From DATJLY01 sp963773665 (GTDB taxonomy: Bacteria; Pseudomonadota; Alphaproteobacteria; ATCC43930; CGMCC-115725), in NCBI GenBank assembly GCA_963773665.1, contig CAVZBZ010000002.1, positions 434,001-498,000 on the forward strand: DNA of 64,000 nucleotides, read 5' to 3'. This document shows positions 43,402 to 50,771 of this stretch, piece by piece; position 1 is the stretch's first letter, and every line of letters begins with the position of its first letter. The position numbers and the translations under genes were made by a program. The notes under the pieces were generated by a model. It saw nothing but the letters and a program-made list of their open reading frames with translations. It ran no database searches and was not told the origin of the DNA.

Positions 43402-44957
43402 GCCGCGGCGAGCCCTTCTACCTGACCACGCCGATCTACTACGTCAACGACCAGCCGCATATCGGCCACGCCTATACCACCGTCGCGACCGATGCGCTGG
43501 CGCGCTTCATGCGGCTCGACGGGCGCGACGTGTTCTTCCTCACCGGCACCGACGAGCACGGCCAGAAGGTCGATAAATCCGCGCGCGCCGCGGGCGAGGA
43601 CCCGCAGAAATTCTGCGATCGCGTGTCGCAGAATTTCCGCGACATGGGCACGCTGATGAACATCAGCAACGACGACTACATCCGCACCACCGAGCCGCGC
43701 CACATCGAGGCGAGCCAGGCGATCTGGCGCGCGCTCGAGGCTAGGGGCGAGATTTATCTCGGAAAATTCGCCGGCTGGTATTCGGTGCGCGACGAGGCGT
43801 TCTACGACGAGAGCGAGCTCGTCGCCGGCAAGGCGCCGACCGGCGCCGAGGTCGAATGGGTCGAGGAGGAGAATTACTTCTTCCGCCTCTCCGCCTGGCA
43901 GGACCGGCTCCTCGAACTCTACGAGCGCAATCCCGGCTTCATAGCGCCCCGCGCGCGCCGCAACGAGGTGATGAGCTTCGTCCGCGGCGGGCTCAAGGAC
44001 CTGTCGATCTCGCGCACGAGTTTTTCCTGGGGCATTCCGGTGCCGGGCAACGAAAAACACGTGATATATGTCTGGCTCGACGCGCTCACCAACTACATCA
44101 CGGCGGTGGGCTATCCCGACACCGGCAGCGAGCTCTACCGGCGCTATTGGCCGGCCGACCTGCACATGGTCGGCAAGGACATCGTGCGCTTCCATTGCGT
44201 CTATTGGCCGGCCTTTCTCATGGCGGCCGACATTGCGCCGCCGAAGCGCGTGTTCGCGCACGGCTGGTGGACGGTCGAGGGACAGAAGATGTCGAAGTCG
44301 CTCGGCAATTTCATCACGCCGCACCAGCTCGTCGGGCAATACGGCGTCGATGCGGTGCGGTACTTCATGCTGCGCGAGCTGCCGTTCGGCAGCGACGGCG
44401 ATTTTTCGCACCGCGCAATGGTGAGCCGCATCAACGGCGATCTCGCCAACGATCTCGGCAATCTGGCGCAGCGCGTGCTGTCGATGGTGCAGAGCTATTG
44501 CGGCGGTGCCGTGCCGGAGCCGGGATCGCTTGCCGCGGCGGACGAGGCGCTGCTTGCGGCGGCGCGCGGCCTTCTCGACAGGCTGCGCGCCGAATTCGCC
44601 GAGCAGGCCTTCCATCGCGGGCTCGAGCTTGTCTGGCAGGTGGTCGGCGACGCCAACCGCTATGTCGATCAGGCGGCGCCGTGGACGCTCCGCCGCACCG
44701 ATCAGAAGCGGCTCGCGAGCGTGCTGTGGACGCTCGTCGAGACGCTGCGCCATCTCGCGATATATGTGCAGCCGGTCGTGCCGGCCGCCGCATCGCGCCT
44801 GCTCGACCAGCTGGCCGTGGCGCAGGAGCGGCGCAGCTTCGCGGCGCTGGCGGCGCATCCGGTCGCCCCCGGAACCGCGCTGCCGAAGCCCGCAGGAATC
44901 TTCCCGCGCTATGTCGAGGTCGAGGCGGTTATTCCAATTGACACACCCGGCGCGTAA
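43398..44957 (+). CDS. metG: Methionyl-tRNA synthetase
   Basis: 519-aa class I aminoacyl-tRNA synthetase. Signature HIGH is QPHIGHAYTTVATDAL and KMSKS is GQKMSKSLGNFITPHQL. It is the short form without the C-terminal tRNA-binding domain. It starts inside the holB stop (ATGA). Confidence 0.96.
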   Translation: MSRGEPFYLTTPIYYVNDQPHIGHAYTTVATDALARFMRLDGRDVFFLTGTDEHGQKVDKSARAAGEDPQKFCDRVSQNFRDMGTLMNISNDDYIRTTEPRHIEASQAIWRALEARGEIYLGKFAGWYSVRDEAFYDESELVAGKAPTGAEVEWVEEENYFFRLSAWQDRLLELYERNPGFIAPRARRNEVMSFVRGGLKDLSISRTSFSWGIPVPGNEKHVIYVWLDALTNYITAVGYPDTGSELYRRYWPADLHMVGKDIVRFHCVYWPAFLMAADIAPPKRVFAHGWWTVEGQKMSKSLGNFITPHQLVGQYGVDAVRYFMLRELPFGSDGDFSHRAMVSRINGDLANDLGNLAQRVLSMVQSYCGGAVPEPGSLAAADEALLAAARGLLDRLRAEFAEQAFHRGLELVWQVVGDANRYVDQAAPWTLRRTDQKRLASVLWTLVETLRHLAIYVQPVVPAAASRLLDQLAVAQERRSFAALAAHPVAPGTALPKPAGIFPRYVEVEAVIPIDTPGA

Positions 44958-44987
44958 AGTGCCGGCCCGGAAGTAGAGGAGGCAGAG

Positions 44988-45725
44988 GTGAAGATCGAAG
45001 ATGTGAAGCGCACGGCGTTTGCCATGCCGCTGACGAGCCCGTCCTTTCCGCGCGGGCCGCACCGGTTCGTCGATCGCGAATATCTCATCATCACCTATCG
45101 CACCGATCCGGCGGCGATCGAGCGCCTCGTGCCCGAGCCGTTGAAGGCGCCGGAACCGCTGGTGCGGTTCAATTTCATCCGTATGCCGGATTCGAGCGGC
45201 TTCGGCGAATACCGCGCGGCCGGGCAGGTGATCCCGGTGACGTTCGAGGGCAAGCCCGGCGCCTATGTCCATGCGCTGTTCCTCGATGCCGAGGCGCCGC
45301 TCGCCGGCGGACGCGAAATCTGGGGCTTCCCGGAAAAGCTCGCGGCGATCTCGTTCAAGGTCGAGACCGACACGCTTTTGGGCACGCTCGATTATGGCCG
45401 CCTCAGGCTCGCGACCGGCACGATGGGCTACAAGTACCAGGTGCGCGACGCGGCGCAGATGACGCGCGATCTGGCCGAGCCGCAATTCCTCCTGAAGATC
45501 ATCCCGCATGTCGATTGCAGCCCGCGGATCTGCGAACTGGTGCGGTACAATTTCGAGGACGTGACCGTGAAGGGCGCCTGGACCGGCCCGGCGGCGCTCG
45601 ACGTCATCGGCCACGCGCTGGCGCCCCTGGACGAGCTGCCGGTGCGGCACGTCGAGTCGGCGGTGCATTTCGTCGCCGACCTGACGCTTGGCCTCGGCTC
45701 GATCGTGCACGACTATCTGCGCTGA
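44988..45725 (+). CDS. adc: Acetoacetate decarboxylase family protein with altered active-site lysine pair
   Basis: 245-aa ADC-fold protein: ERLVPEPLKAPEPLVRFNFI, GGREIWGFPEKLAAISFKVE and DYGRLRLATGTMGYKYQ. In Clostridium the Schiff-base lysine is the first of a Lys-Lys pair after the Pro; here that position is Glu and only the second Lys remains (FPEKLA). The protein may therefore not decarboxylate acetoacetate or may use a different mechanism. The rest looks intact. GGAGG lies before the start. It interrupts the metG-tatD order. Confidence 0.8.
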   Translation: MKIEDVKRTAFAMPLTSPSFPRGPHRFVDREYLIITYRTDPAAIERLVPEPLKAPEPLVRFNFIRMPDSSGFGEYRAAGQVIPVTFEGKPGAYVHALFLDAEAPLAGGREIWGFPEKLAAISFKVETDTLLGTLDYGRLRLATGTMGYKYQVRDAAQMTRDLAEPQFLLKIIPHVDCSPRICELVRYNFEDVTVKGAWTGPAALDVIGHALAPLDELPVRHVESAVHFVADLTLGLGSIVHDYLR

Positions 45726-45813
45726 GCCGCCGCCCGACGCCACGATAAGCCGTTGATCTGCCTGCGAAATGCGTTCATTTTGCCGGCACCGTCATGCCTG
45801 CGACACCGCCCCG

Positions 45814-45966
45814 AATTGGGTTCGTTCGGTAAAAGCGCGGAAATTGGCTTCGTTTGGTAAAATCGGCGCGACGCGCTGTCGCGCAACGGGTCGTACGTAT
45901 ACATATCATTCTTGCGTACATTTGTCAATGGCGCAGGCGGCGGGAAGGAAATTGGGTTCGTTTCGT
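45814..45966. repeat. Three direct copies of an AATTGGSTTCGTTYSGT repeat
   Basis: Copies at 45814-45834, 45842-45862 and 45950-45966 share AATTGG-TTCGTT. In the reverse direction they read as xTKPIS...NEPN-like peptides, which are often mis-annotated as proteins in other genomes. They fill the otherwise gene-free gap between adc and tatD (45726-46014). Confidence 0.6.
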
Positions 45967-46014
45967 CGCCGGCGCGCGTTCCGCGCCGGGCGCAAGCCGC
46001 TATAAAAGACGCCG

Positions 46015-46788
46015 ATGCTGGTCGACAGCCATTGCCACCTCGATTACGCCGCACCCGAGGAGCGGGGGCACATCATCGCCCGGGCGCGCGCGGCCGGCGT
46101 CGGCACGATGCTGACCATCTGCACGCGGCTCGATGAGTTCGCCGCGGTCGAGGCGATCGCCGCGAGCGATCCGGACATCTGGTGCTCGGCCGGAATCCAT
46201 CCGCACGAGGCGGCGGCCGAGCCCGACGCCGGCACGGCGCAGCTCGTCGCGCTGGCGGCGCATGCGCGCGTCGTCGGGATCGGCGAGACCGGCCTCGACT
46301 TCCACTACGACGACAGCCCGCGGCCGCGCCAGGCCGAGCTGTTCCGCGCCCATTGCGCGGCGTCGCGCGAAACCGGATTGCCGCTCATCGTCCATACCCG
46401 CGAGGCGGACGCGGAGACGATTCGCATCCTGCACGAAGAACGCCCGCCAAGCGGCGTCATCCACTGTTTCAGCACCGGCCGCGAACTCGCGGAAAAGGCG
46501 CTCGAATTTGGCTTCTATATTTCGCTCTCGGGGATCGTGACCTTCCGCCGCGCCGAGGACCTCAGGGCGATCGCGAAGGACGTGCCGCTGGAGCGCCTGC
46601 TGATCGAGACCGACGCGCCCTATCTCGCGCCCGAGCCCATGCGCGGCCGGACCAACGAGCCCGCCTTCATCGTCCACACCGCGTCAGCCGTGGCCAAGCT
46701 CAAGGGCGTCGATGTCGAGGAGCTTGCGGCGCGCACGGCAGCGAATTTCTTCCGGCTCTTCGCCAAGGCCAAGCCGCCATGCGCGTGA
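46015..46788 (+). CDS. tatD: TatD-family metal-dependent DNase
   Basis: 257-aa amidohydrolase-fold protein: MLVDSHCHLDYAAPEE with the HxH pair, then SAGIHPHEAAAEPD, GIGETGLDFHYDDSPR, VHTREADAET, GVIHCFSTG and LIETDAPYLAPEP, the complete TatD metal set. It probably has 3'-5' exonuclease activity in DNA repair. It overlaps the MBL gene by ten bases. Confidence 0.94.
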   Translation: MLVDSHCHLDYAAPEERGHIIARARAAGVGTMLTICTRLDEFAAVEAIAASDPDIWCSAGIHPHEAAAEPDAGTAQLVALAAHARVVGIGETGLDFHYDDSPRPRQAELFRAHCAASRETGLPLIVHTREADAETIRILHEERPPSGVIHCFSTGRELAEKALEFGFYISLSGIVTFRRAEDLRAIAKDVPLERLLIETDAPYLAPEPMRGRTNEPAFIVHTASAVAKLKGVDVEELAARTAANFFRLFAKAKPPCA

Positions 46789-47549
46789 TCATGCTCGGCT
46801 GCGGCCCGTCCTGGGGCGTGCCCAGGATCGGCAACGAATGGGGCGCGTGCGATCCCGAAAATCCGAAGAACCGGCGCAGCCGCGTGTCGGTCCTGGTGGA
46901 GGAGGGCGGGGCGCGCATCCTGATCGATACCTCGCCCGATCTGCGCGCGCAGTTGCTCGCGGCCGACGTGCGCGGGCTCGACGCCGTCATCTTCACGCAC
47001 GCGCACGCCGACCATCTGCACGGCATCGACGATCTGCGCGCGGTCAACCGGCTGATGCGCCGGCCGCTGCCGATCTATGCCGATGCCGGAACGCTCGCCG
47101 AGATCCGCACCCGGTTCGGCTATGTGCTGGGGCCGGCCGAATATGGCGGCAAGGCCGGGTTCTACAAGCCGGTGCTCGAGCCGCACGAGATCGCCGGGCC
47201 GTTCCAGGCGGCCGGCGTCGCGGTGACGCCGTTCGCCCAGGACCACGGCTTCTCGACCACGCTCGGGCTCCGGATCGGCCGGTTTGCGTATTCGACCGAT
47301 GCGATCCGGCTCGACGAGCGGGCCTTCGACGCGCTCGCCGGGACCGAGCTTTGGATCGTCGACTGCATGCGGCGCGAGCCGCACGTGACGCACAGCCACC
47401 TGGCCCAGACGCTGGACTGGATCGCGCGCGTAAAACCGCGGCGAGCCATCCTGACGCACATGGACGAGAGCCTCGACTACGACCGGCTGAAGCGCGAGCT
47501 GCCGCCCGGCGTCGAGCCCGGCCATGACGGGCTCGCGGTCGATTTATGA
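46779..47549 (+). CDS. MBL-fold hydrolase (PhnP-like)
   Basis: 256-aa metallo-beta-lactamase-fold phosphodiesterase-type protein. It begins MRVIMLGCGPSWGVPRIGNE, typical of the PhnP/YcbX-like group. The zinc motif is FTHAHADHLHGIDDLRAVNR; further ligands are in QDHGFSTTLG and YSTDAIRLDE, and ILTHMDESLDYD is at the end. In alphaproteobacteria this gene normally precedes mazG; here dif and the virus separate them. Confidence 0.92.
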   Translation: MRVIMLGCGPSWGVPRIGNEWGACDPENPKNRRSRVSVLVEEGGARILIDTSPDLRAQLLAADVRGLDAVIFTHAHADHLHGIDDLRAVNRLMRRPLPIYADAGTLAEIRTRFGYVLGPAEYGGKAGFYKPVLEPHEIAGPFQAAGVAVTPFAQDHGFSTTLGLRIGRFAYSTDAIRLDERAFDALAGTELWIVDCMRREPHVTHSHLAQTLDWIARVKPRRAILTHMDESLDYDRLKRELPPGVEPGHDGLAVDL

Positions 47550-47594
47550 CGGCAGCTCAAATGCCTGGGCGCCTGCCCTCGGAATCCCGGCGGT

Positions 47595-47622
47595 ATTTCC
47601 CATAATATACATTATGCGACAT
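47595..47622 (-). other. dif: Chromosome dimer resolution site dif (intact, left junction of the virus)
   Basis: 28-bp site read on the minus strand: XerC arm ATGTCGCATAA, spacer TGTATA and XerD arm TTATGGGAAAT. E. coli dif is GGTGCGCATAA-TGTATA-TTATGTTAAAT, so the spacer is identical and the inner arm bases match in dyad form. It lies 45 bp after the MBL gene stop, directly next to the virus on the XerC-arm side. Confidence 0.85.
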
Positions 47623-47661
47623 ATCAGGTTTACCGAAACCGCATGGCTCGCGCCTGACGCT

Positions 47662-47688
47662 TCCCGAACAACGATCATGGCTTCGGGA
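47662..47688. promoter_or_regulatory. Inverted repeat before the rightward regulator gene
   Basis: TCCCGAA (47662-47668) and TTCGGGA (47682-47688) form a perfect dyad with a 13-nt spacer just upstream of the GTG at 47696. It may be an operator for the HTH protein or a leader hairpin whose right arm covers the ribosome site. Confidence 0.4.
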
Positions 47689-47695
47689 GAAGCGC

Positions 47696-48181
47696 GTGGA
47701 ATTTTCGCCCTTTAACGAGCTTTTGAAGCTCCTTCCGCCCGGCGCGATGCGGAGCGCGGCGCGGCACTACCGGATACTCGCGCTCGAGCTCGATACGGCC
47801 GCCGACCGGCTCGATGGCGCCGCTCTGCATCGGAAAGAGCGTCACGCGAGGGTCGAGAAGATCAACCGGGCGGCGAGTTGCGCGGCACAATCCATCGTCG
47901 CGCACGGGGAAGGCCGCACACAAGCGATTGAGGCGGCGGCGTCAGAGGAAGGGATTGAGCCTGCCGCCGTCGCCGTGGCGCTGCCCTGCGCGTCCAGGAC
48001 GGCACGCGCAGCGCGGGACGAGGGTGTGCGCCGCCTGGCGCTCGCCAATTGGTCGAACGCGGAGATCGGCGCGAGGATGAAATTGCACCCCGGCAGCGTA
48101 TCACGGATCATCGGGCGCCTCAGGCGCCGGGGCACCCTAGTCGCGTTGAAGGGCGCGGCCGAGACCGGCACCACCGCCTAG
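47696..48181 (+). CDS. Virus HTH DNA-binding protein (putative regulator)
   Basis: 161 aa from GTG 47696 with CGGGAGA upstream. The first 60 residues are helical (FNELLKLLPPGAMRSAARHY, LALELDTAADRLDGAALH). The C-terminal 45 residues form a helix-turn-helix: GVRRLALANWSNAEIGARMK followed by LHPGSVSRIIGRLRRRG, resembling sigma-region-4 or winged-helix recognition helices. It is the first gene after dif and runs against the structural operon, so it is a good candidate for the lysogeny or replication switch. No family assigned. Confidence 0.65.
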   Translation: MEFSPFNELLKLLPPGAMRSAARHYRILALELDTAADRLDGAALHRKERHARVEKINRAASCAAQSIVAHGEGRTQAIEAAASEEGIEPAAVAVALPCASRTARAARDEGVRRLALANWSNAEIGARMKLHPGSVSRIIGRLRRRGTLVALKGAAETGTTA

Positions 48182-48214
48182 CGGCACCGGCTGAACTTTT
48201 GGGAGGGTCGAACC

Positions 48215-48430
48215 ATGATCATGTGCGTAATCACCGCCACGTGGCTTAGCTGCGCGCCCGTGCCCCATCCGGACGATGCGTCGTGGACGCTTCCAAAGAT
48301 CGTCGATTTTCTGCATTCAAATTCCGCACCCGTTGGCTATTTGCAGCCCGGCAAAGCAGCCGCCGCGGAAGTCGGATGGGTCGTAAAAATCTTAGCTGAT
48401 CAGGCGCGCGCCGCCATTGGGAAGCGCTAG
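48215..48430 (+). CDS. Small virus protein, unknown
   Basis: 71 aa (MIMCVITATWLSCAPVPHPD ... GWVVKILADQARAAIGKR) with a good GGGAGG site before the ATG. A hydrophobic N-terminus with a Cys resembles a lipobox-less signal (TWLSCAP). It follows the HTH gene on the same strand. Its stop and the stop of the opposed acetyltransferase-like gene share the palindrome CTAG (48427-48430), ending the two convergent transcripts. Confidence 0.5.
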   Translation: MIMCVITATWLSCAPVPHPDDASWTLPKIVDFLHSNSAPVGYLQPGKAAAAEVGWVVKILADQARAAIGKR

Positions 48431-48849
48431 GCGAAGCGCACGAGCGCGCCGACGAGCTGCCCGCCGCTCATGGTGTAGAGCCGCGCTTTCAACTCGACGC
48501 CATCGTTGAGCCAGACGCCGAGAAAGAGCGGCAGGCCAGCTTGCCGTGCAAGACGGCGGCAACCCCAGAGCAGCTCGCGGAAGGCGTGCGCGCCGCCGAC
48601 ATTCACGAACCAACGGTCGATAAGGTAAGTCTCGCCGCTTTCGTCCCATTCGCGCCGCACGAGCCCGGCGCTGCCGAGTATCCTTCCGCCCTCTTCGATC
48701 ACGATGGCGAGACCGTCTTGCAGCACGCTGCCGGCGATGTCGCGCAGCCGCTCGCGCGTGATCCTTGTCACCGCGTCGCGCTCGTAGGATCGGAACACGA
48801 GGTCGAAGGCCTCGCCGTCGATGTCGCTTGCGCGCGCTGAACGGATCAC
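48427..48849 (-). CDS. GNAT-like protein, last gene of the leftward operon
   Basis: 140 aa from GTG 48849. Pattern: MIRSARASDID start, EEGGRILGSAGLVRREWDES strand-turn-strand, TYLIDRWFVNVGGAHAFREL with a helix and RQAGLPLFLGVWLNDGVELK. This fits the GNAT N-acyltransferase fold, although the acetyl-CoA loop is not textbook. GNAT-like proteins occur in several phage structural operons. It overlaps the upstream TM protein stop by GTGA. Confidence 0.5.
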   Translation of the reverse strand: MIRSARASDIDGEAFDLVFRSYERDAVTRITRERLRDIAGSVLQDGLAIVIEEGGRILGSAGLVRREWDESGETYLIDRWFVNVGGAHAFRELLWGCRRLARQAGLPLFLGVWLNDGVELKARLYTMSGGQLVGALVRFA

Positions 48850-49025
48850 GGCCGGATCACCAGGAACGCCACGAGCAGGAAGGCGCCGACAGCGATGTAC
48901 GGCACGTAAGGCGACAGCGCGCCGGTCGCGGTGTCGATTGCGCTTTGCGCCGCGCTCGCGCCGGCATCGGTCGCGACCGGCTGGACGATGCCGTTGAGCA
49001 TGTCCGTCCAGCTCGACGTATCCAC
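48846..49025 (-). CDS. 59-aa single-TM virus protein
   Basis: Short frame from GTG 49025: MDTSSWTDMLNGIVQPVATD, then a helical stretch and one C-terminal TM segment (SPYVPYIAVGAFLLVAFLVI) ending RP. The layout, an exposed N-terminus and a C-terminal anchor, repeats in the neighbouring genes. It is likely a component of the internal membrane of the virion. The stop overlaps the next start (GTGA at 48846-48849). Confidence 0.6.
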   Translation of the reverse strand: MDTSSWTDMLNGIVQPVATDAGASAAQSAIDTATGALSPYVPYIAVGAFLLVAFLVIRP

Positions 49026-49026
49026 G

Positions 49027-49257
49027 TCAGAGAACCTTTTTCAAAACCACGATGGCAACGATGGCGATGACGCCATAGATCGCATAGCTCTGCCAGCTCG
49101 TAGAGCCGCCACTACCCGCGAGCGCGGTATTGGCAACGGCATCGCCCGCGGGCGCATCGCCGTTGAAGAAATTGCTTACGTCCAGCGGCGAGCCCACGAG
49201 CGGCCCGAGCGCCGCGCCAACCGGATCAACAAGGCTTTCGTCTGTCGTGTCGCCCAT
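49027..49257 (-). CDS. 76-aa single-TM virus protein
   Basis: MGDTTDESLVDPVGAALGPL at the N-terminus, polar Gly/Ala/Ser middle, and one C-terminal TM helix (SYAIYGVIAIVAIVVLKKVL). It shares the MGDT start and LKxxL-type end with the next gene upstream, suggesting duplication. Probable virion membrane protein. Confidence 0.65.
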   Translation of the reverse strand: MGDTTDESLVDPVGAALGPLVGSPLDVSNFFNGDAPAGDAVANTALAGSGGSTSWQSYAIYGVIAIVAIVVLKKVL

Positions 49258-49261
49258 GTCA

Positions 49262-49486
49262 TTACCTCGTGAGGTCTTTCAGCACAATCAGCGCCACGAT
49301 CGCCAGCCCGGCGTAGACCCACCAGGGCGGCGACAGGGCCGATAGCGCCTGCCCGACCGGCGACGATGAAAGCGTGCCGTCCGGGTTCCACACCGCGCCC
49401 GAGCTGTCAACATAGGGCGCGTCGGGCGCGATGGGGATAAGGTTCCCCAGCGCGTCCGCAACGTAGGGCGAGCTTGTGTCGCCCAC
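49262..49486 (-). CDS. 74-aa single-TM virus protein
   Basis: MGDTSSPYVADALGNLIPIA start (GTG 49486, immediately after the TAG of the basic peptide gene). Polar middle, and C-terminal TM segment WWVYAGLAIVALIVLKDLTR. Paralogous in layout to the protein at 49027. Probable virion membrane protein. Confidence 0.65.
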   Translation of the reverse strand: MGDTSSPYVADALGNLIPIAPDAPYVDSSGAVWNPDGTLSSSPVGQALSALSPPWWVYAGLAIVALIVLKDLTR

Positions 49487-49561
49487 CTATCGGCGCCGCG
49501 CGCGCTTGCGCTTCTTGAAGCGCCCGCCCTTGCCACGCGGCGGCAACCGCTTGCGTGCCAT
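49487..49561 (-). CDS. 24-aa Arg/Lys-rich peptide (putative genome-condensing protein)
   Basis: ATG 49561 overlaps the TAA of the preceding gene. The product starts MARKRLPPRGKGGRFKKRKR and ends ARRR: 14 of 24 residues are Arg or Lys. This resembles the tiny DNA-binding J proteins of microviruses and small basic peptides of other icosahedral phages. It is far shorter than usual gene callers accept, but its exact overlap with both neighbours supports it. It probably neutralises packaged DNA. Confidence 0.6.
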   Translation of the reverse strand: MARKRLPPRGKGGRFKKRKRARRR

Positions 49562-49872
49562 TACGCCGCCGTCGCGGCAGCGCGCGCCTGCAAGGAAGCG
49601 AGCTGCGCCTGCTCGTCGGCAGTGAGCGGCGCGGGCGCGGGCGCCAGCACCGCCGCCGTGCCGCCGTTCGCCGCGGCCGTCGCAGCCTGAACGGTCGCCG
49701 CCACGCCAGCGGCCTTGGCCGAAAGCGCCGCGAGGTCGTTCGAGACTTTCTGGACCTTCGCCACGCCGCCCTCGCCGTGTGCGATATCGTTGAACATGGT
49801 CTCGCCGGAACTCACGATGTCCGTCAGGTGCGGCAGGAGCGCCGCGAAGATGCTCAGGATTGCAGGGAACAT
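49561..49872 (-). CDS. 103-aa virus membrane-associated protein
   Basis: N-terminal hydrophobic helix (MFPAILSIFAALLPHLTDIV) followed by an Ala-rich coiled-coil-like region (KVSNDLAALSAKAAGVAATV, LTADEQAQLASLQARAAATA). The layout could suit a holin-like or virion membrane protein. Its start lies inside the end of the preceding gene (19-base overlap), and its stop overlaps the basic peptide start. Confidence 0.6.
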   Translation of the reverse strand: MFPAILSIFAALLPHLTDIVSSGETMFNDIAHGEGGVAKVQKVSNDLAALSAKAAGVAATVQAATAAANGGTAAVLAPAPAPLTADEQAQLASLQARAAATAA

Positions 49873-50018
49873 TTCAAAACCTCTTCGAGCCGGGTGAAGC
49901 GCCGGTGATCCTCGCGCTCGTGATCGCGCTGGCGCTGTGTCAGCGATCCGAGCCTCAGGAAAATCCCGAGCAGGATGGCGAGCTGCGTGCCGCCGATGAT
50001 GTGATCAATCATCGCCAT
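49854..50018 (-). CDS. 54-aa single-TM virus protein
   Basis: From ATG 50018 (MAMIDHIIGGTQLAILLGIF); a second in-frame ATG at 50012 is also possible. One TM segment is followed by a charged tail (RQRDHEREDHRRFTRLEEVL). It overlaps genes on both sides, typical of this operon. The position beside the transglycosylase suggests a lysis or membrane role (holin/spanin-like), but this is inference. Confidence 0.5.
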   Translation of the reverse strand: MAMIDHIIGGTQLAILLGIFLRLGSLTQRQRDHEREDHRRFTRLEEVLKCSLQS

Positions 50019-50103
50019 CAATCTCGAAGCCGTCGCCAGCGCCTTTGAGCGCAGCGAGCAACGCTTCCAAAATCTGAATGAGGAAAGAGCGCAGCCATGT
50101 CAC
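50005..50103 (-). CDS. 32-aa hydrophobic virus peptide
   Basis: From GTG 50103, in GTGA overlap with the transglycosylase stop: VTWLRSFLIQILEALLAALK, then an acidic tail (DGFEIDGDD). An amphipathic or membrane helix plus acidic end. Supported by the tight overlap on both sides rather than by any similarity. Confidence 0.4.
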   Translation of the reverse strand: MTWLRSFLIQILEALLAALKGAGDGFEIDGDD

Positions 50104-50522
50104 GAGGGCGCCCCGTTGACGATGATCTGCCAATACGTGCGCTTGGCCGTGACGCGCGCGACATAGCGCGGATCGGGATTGCCGCGAAGCACGTTGCCGA
50201 CGCCTTCGTTATAGGCGGCGATCACGGACGCGACGGAGAAGGCGCTGTTGCGCTTCAAATCGGCGGCGATCCAATCGAGCTGCGCGACGCCGATCTTGAC
50301 GTTGATGCACGGATCGAACAGGCCCGGCCCATCGCCCGCGTAGCCGCGATCGCGCGCAGTCGGAAGGTCGATCTGCATCAGCCCGTAGCTGCCGCCGTTG
50401 CGGTCGGGCAGAAAGGCCAGCTCGCTGAAGCTGCTTTCGATCTCGATGACGGCCAGGATCAGCGGCACGTCATGGTCGCGATAGTCGCGAATGACCATCG
50501 CTACGATTTCCGCCCTGGTCAT
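50100..50522 (-). CDS. Virus lytic transglycosylase (SLT domain)
   Basis: 140-aa single-domain muramidase-like enzyme. The catalytic Glu lies in ILAVIEIESSFSELAF (about residue 29), followed by NGGSYGLMQIDLPTARDRGY and SVIAAYNEGVGNVLRGN, the three hallmark SLT blocks. There is no signal peptide. In membrane phages such enzymes (for example PRD1 P7) are virion-bound and open the wall at entry; it may also serve in release. The start overlaps the next upstream stop (ATGA). Confidence 0.85.
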   Translation of the reverse strand: MTRAEIVAMVIRDYRDHDVPLILAVIEIESSFSELAFLPDRNGGSYGLMQIDLPTARDRGYAGDGPGLFDPCINVKIGVAQLDWIAADLKRNSAFSVASVIAAYNEGVGNVLRGNPDPRYVARVTAKRTYWQIIVNGAPS

Positions 50523-50761
50523 GGGGCGGCAACCACGGTCGCGCCAGTGGCGTCAACGCCCGCAGGCATGGCGCCCCCTGGCCCTTGAATGATCGCCGTC
50601 ACCGTCGCCGCGTTTGCGATGGCGCGCGCGGGCGGCGCCGTCCCGGCCGCGAGCGAAGCGGCTATCGCATCGTCGTTGGTGTCGGCATGAGTGACGGCGA
50701 TCACGATGGCGCCGTTCGAAAAGCTTTGGACGTTGCGCGCGGTCTCGACGCGGACTGTCAT
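50519..50761 (-). CDS. 80-aa virus protein, unknown
   Basis: MTVRVETARNVQSFSNGAIV start, then beta-rich Ala/Thr/Val sequence (IANAATVTAIIQGPGGAMPA) without a TM segment. The first residues MTVR recur in the neighbouring spike-like protein. It may be a small capsid, penton or spike-associated protein. No family recognised. Confidence 0.5.
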   Translation of the reverse strand: MTVRVETARNVQSFSNGAIVIAVTHADTNDDAIAASLAAGTAPPARAIANAATVTAIIQGPGGAMPAGVDATGATVVAAP

Positions 50762-50771
50762 GGGGTCACCC

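Noticed and set aside
45713..46054. 113-aa frame with ETNPIS and QTKPIS peptides
   Set aside because: This is the translation of dispersed DNA repeats; such frames are often annotated by mistake.
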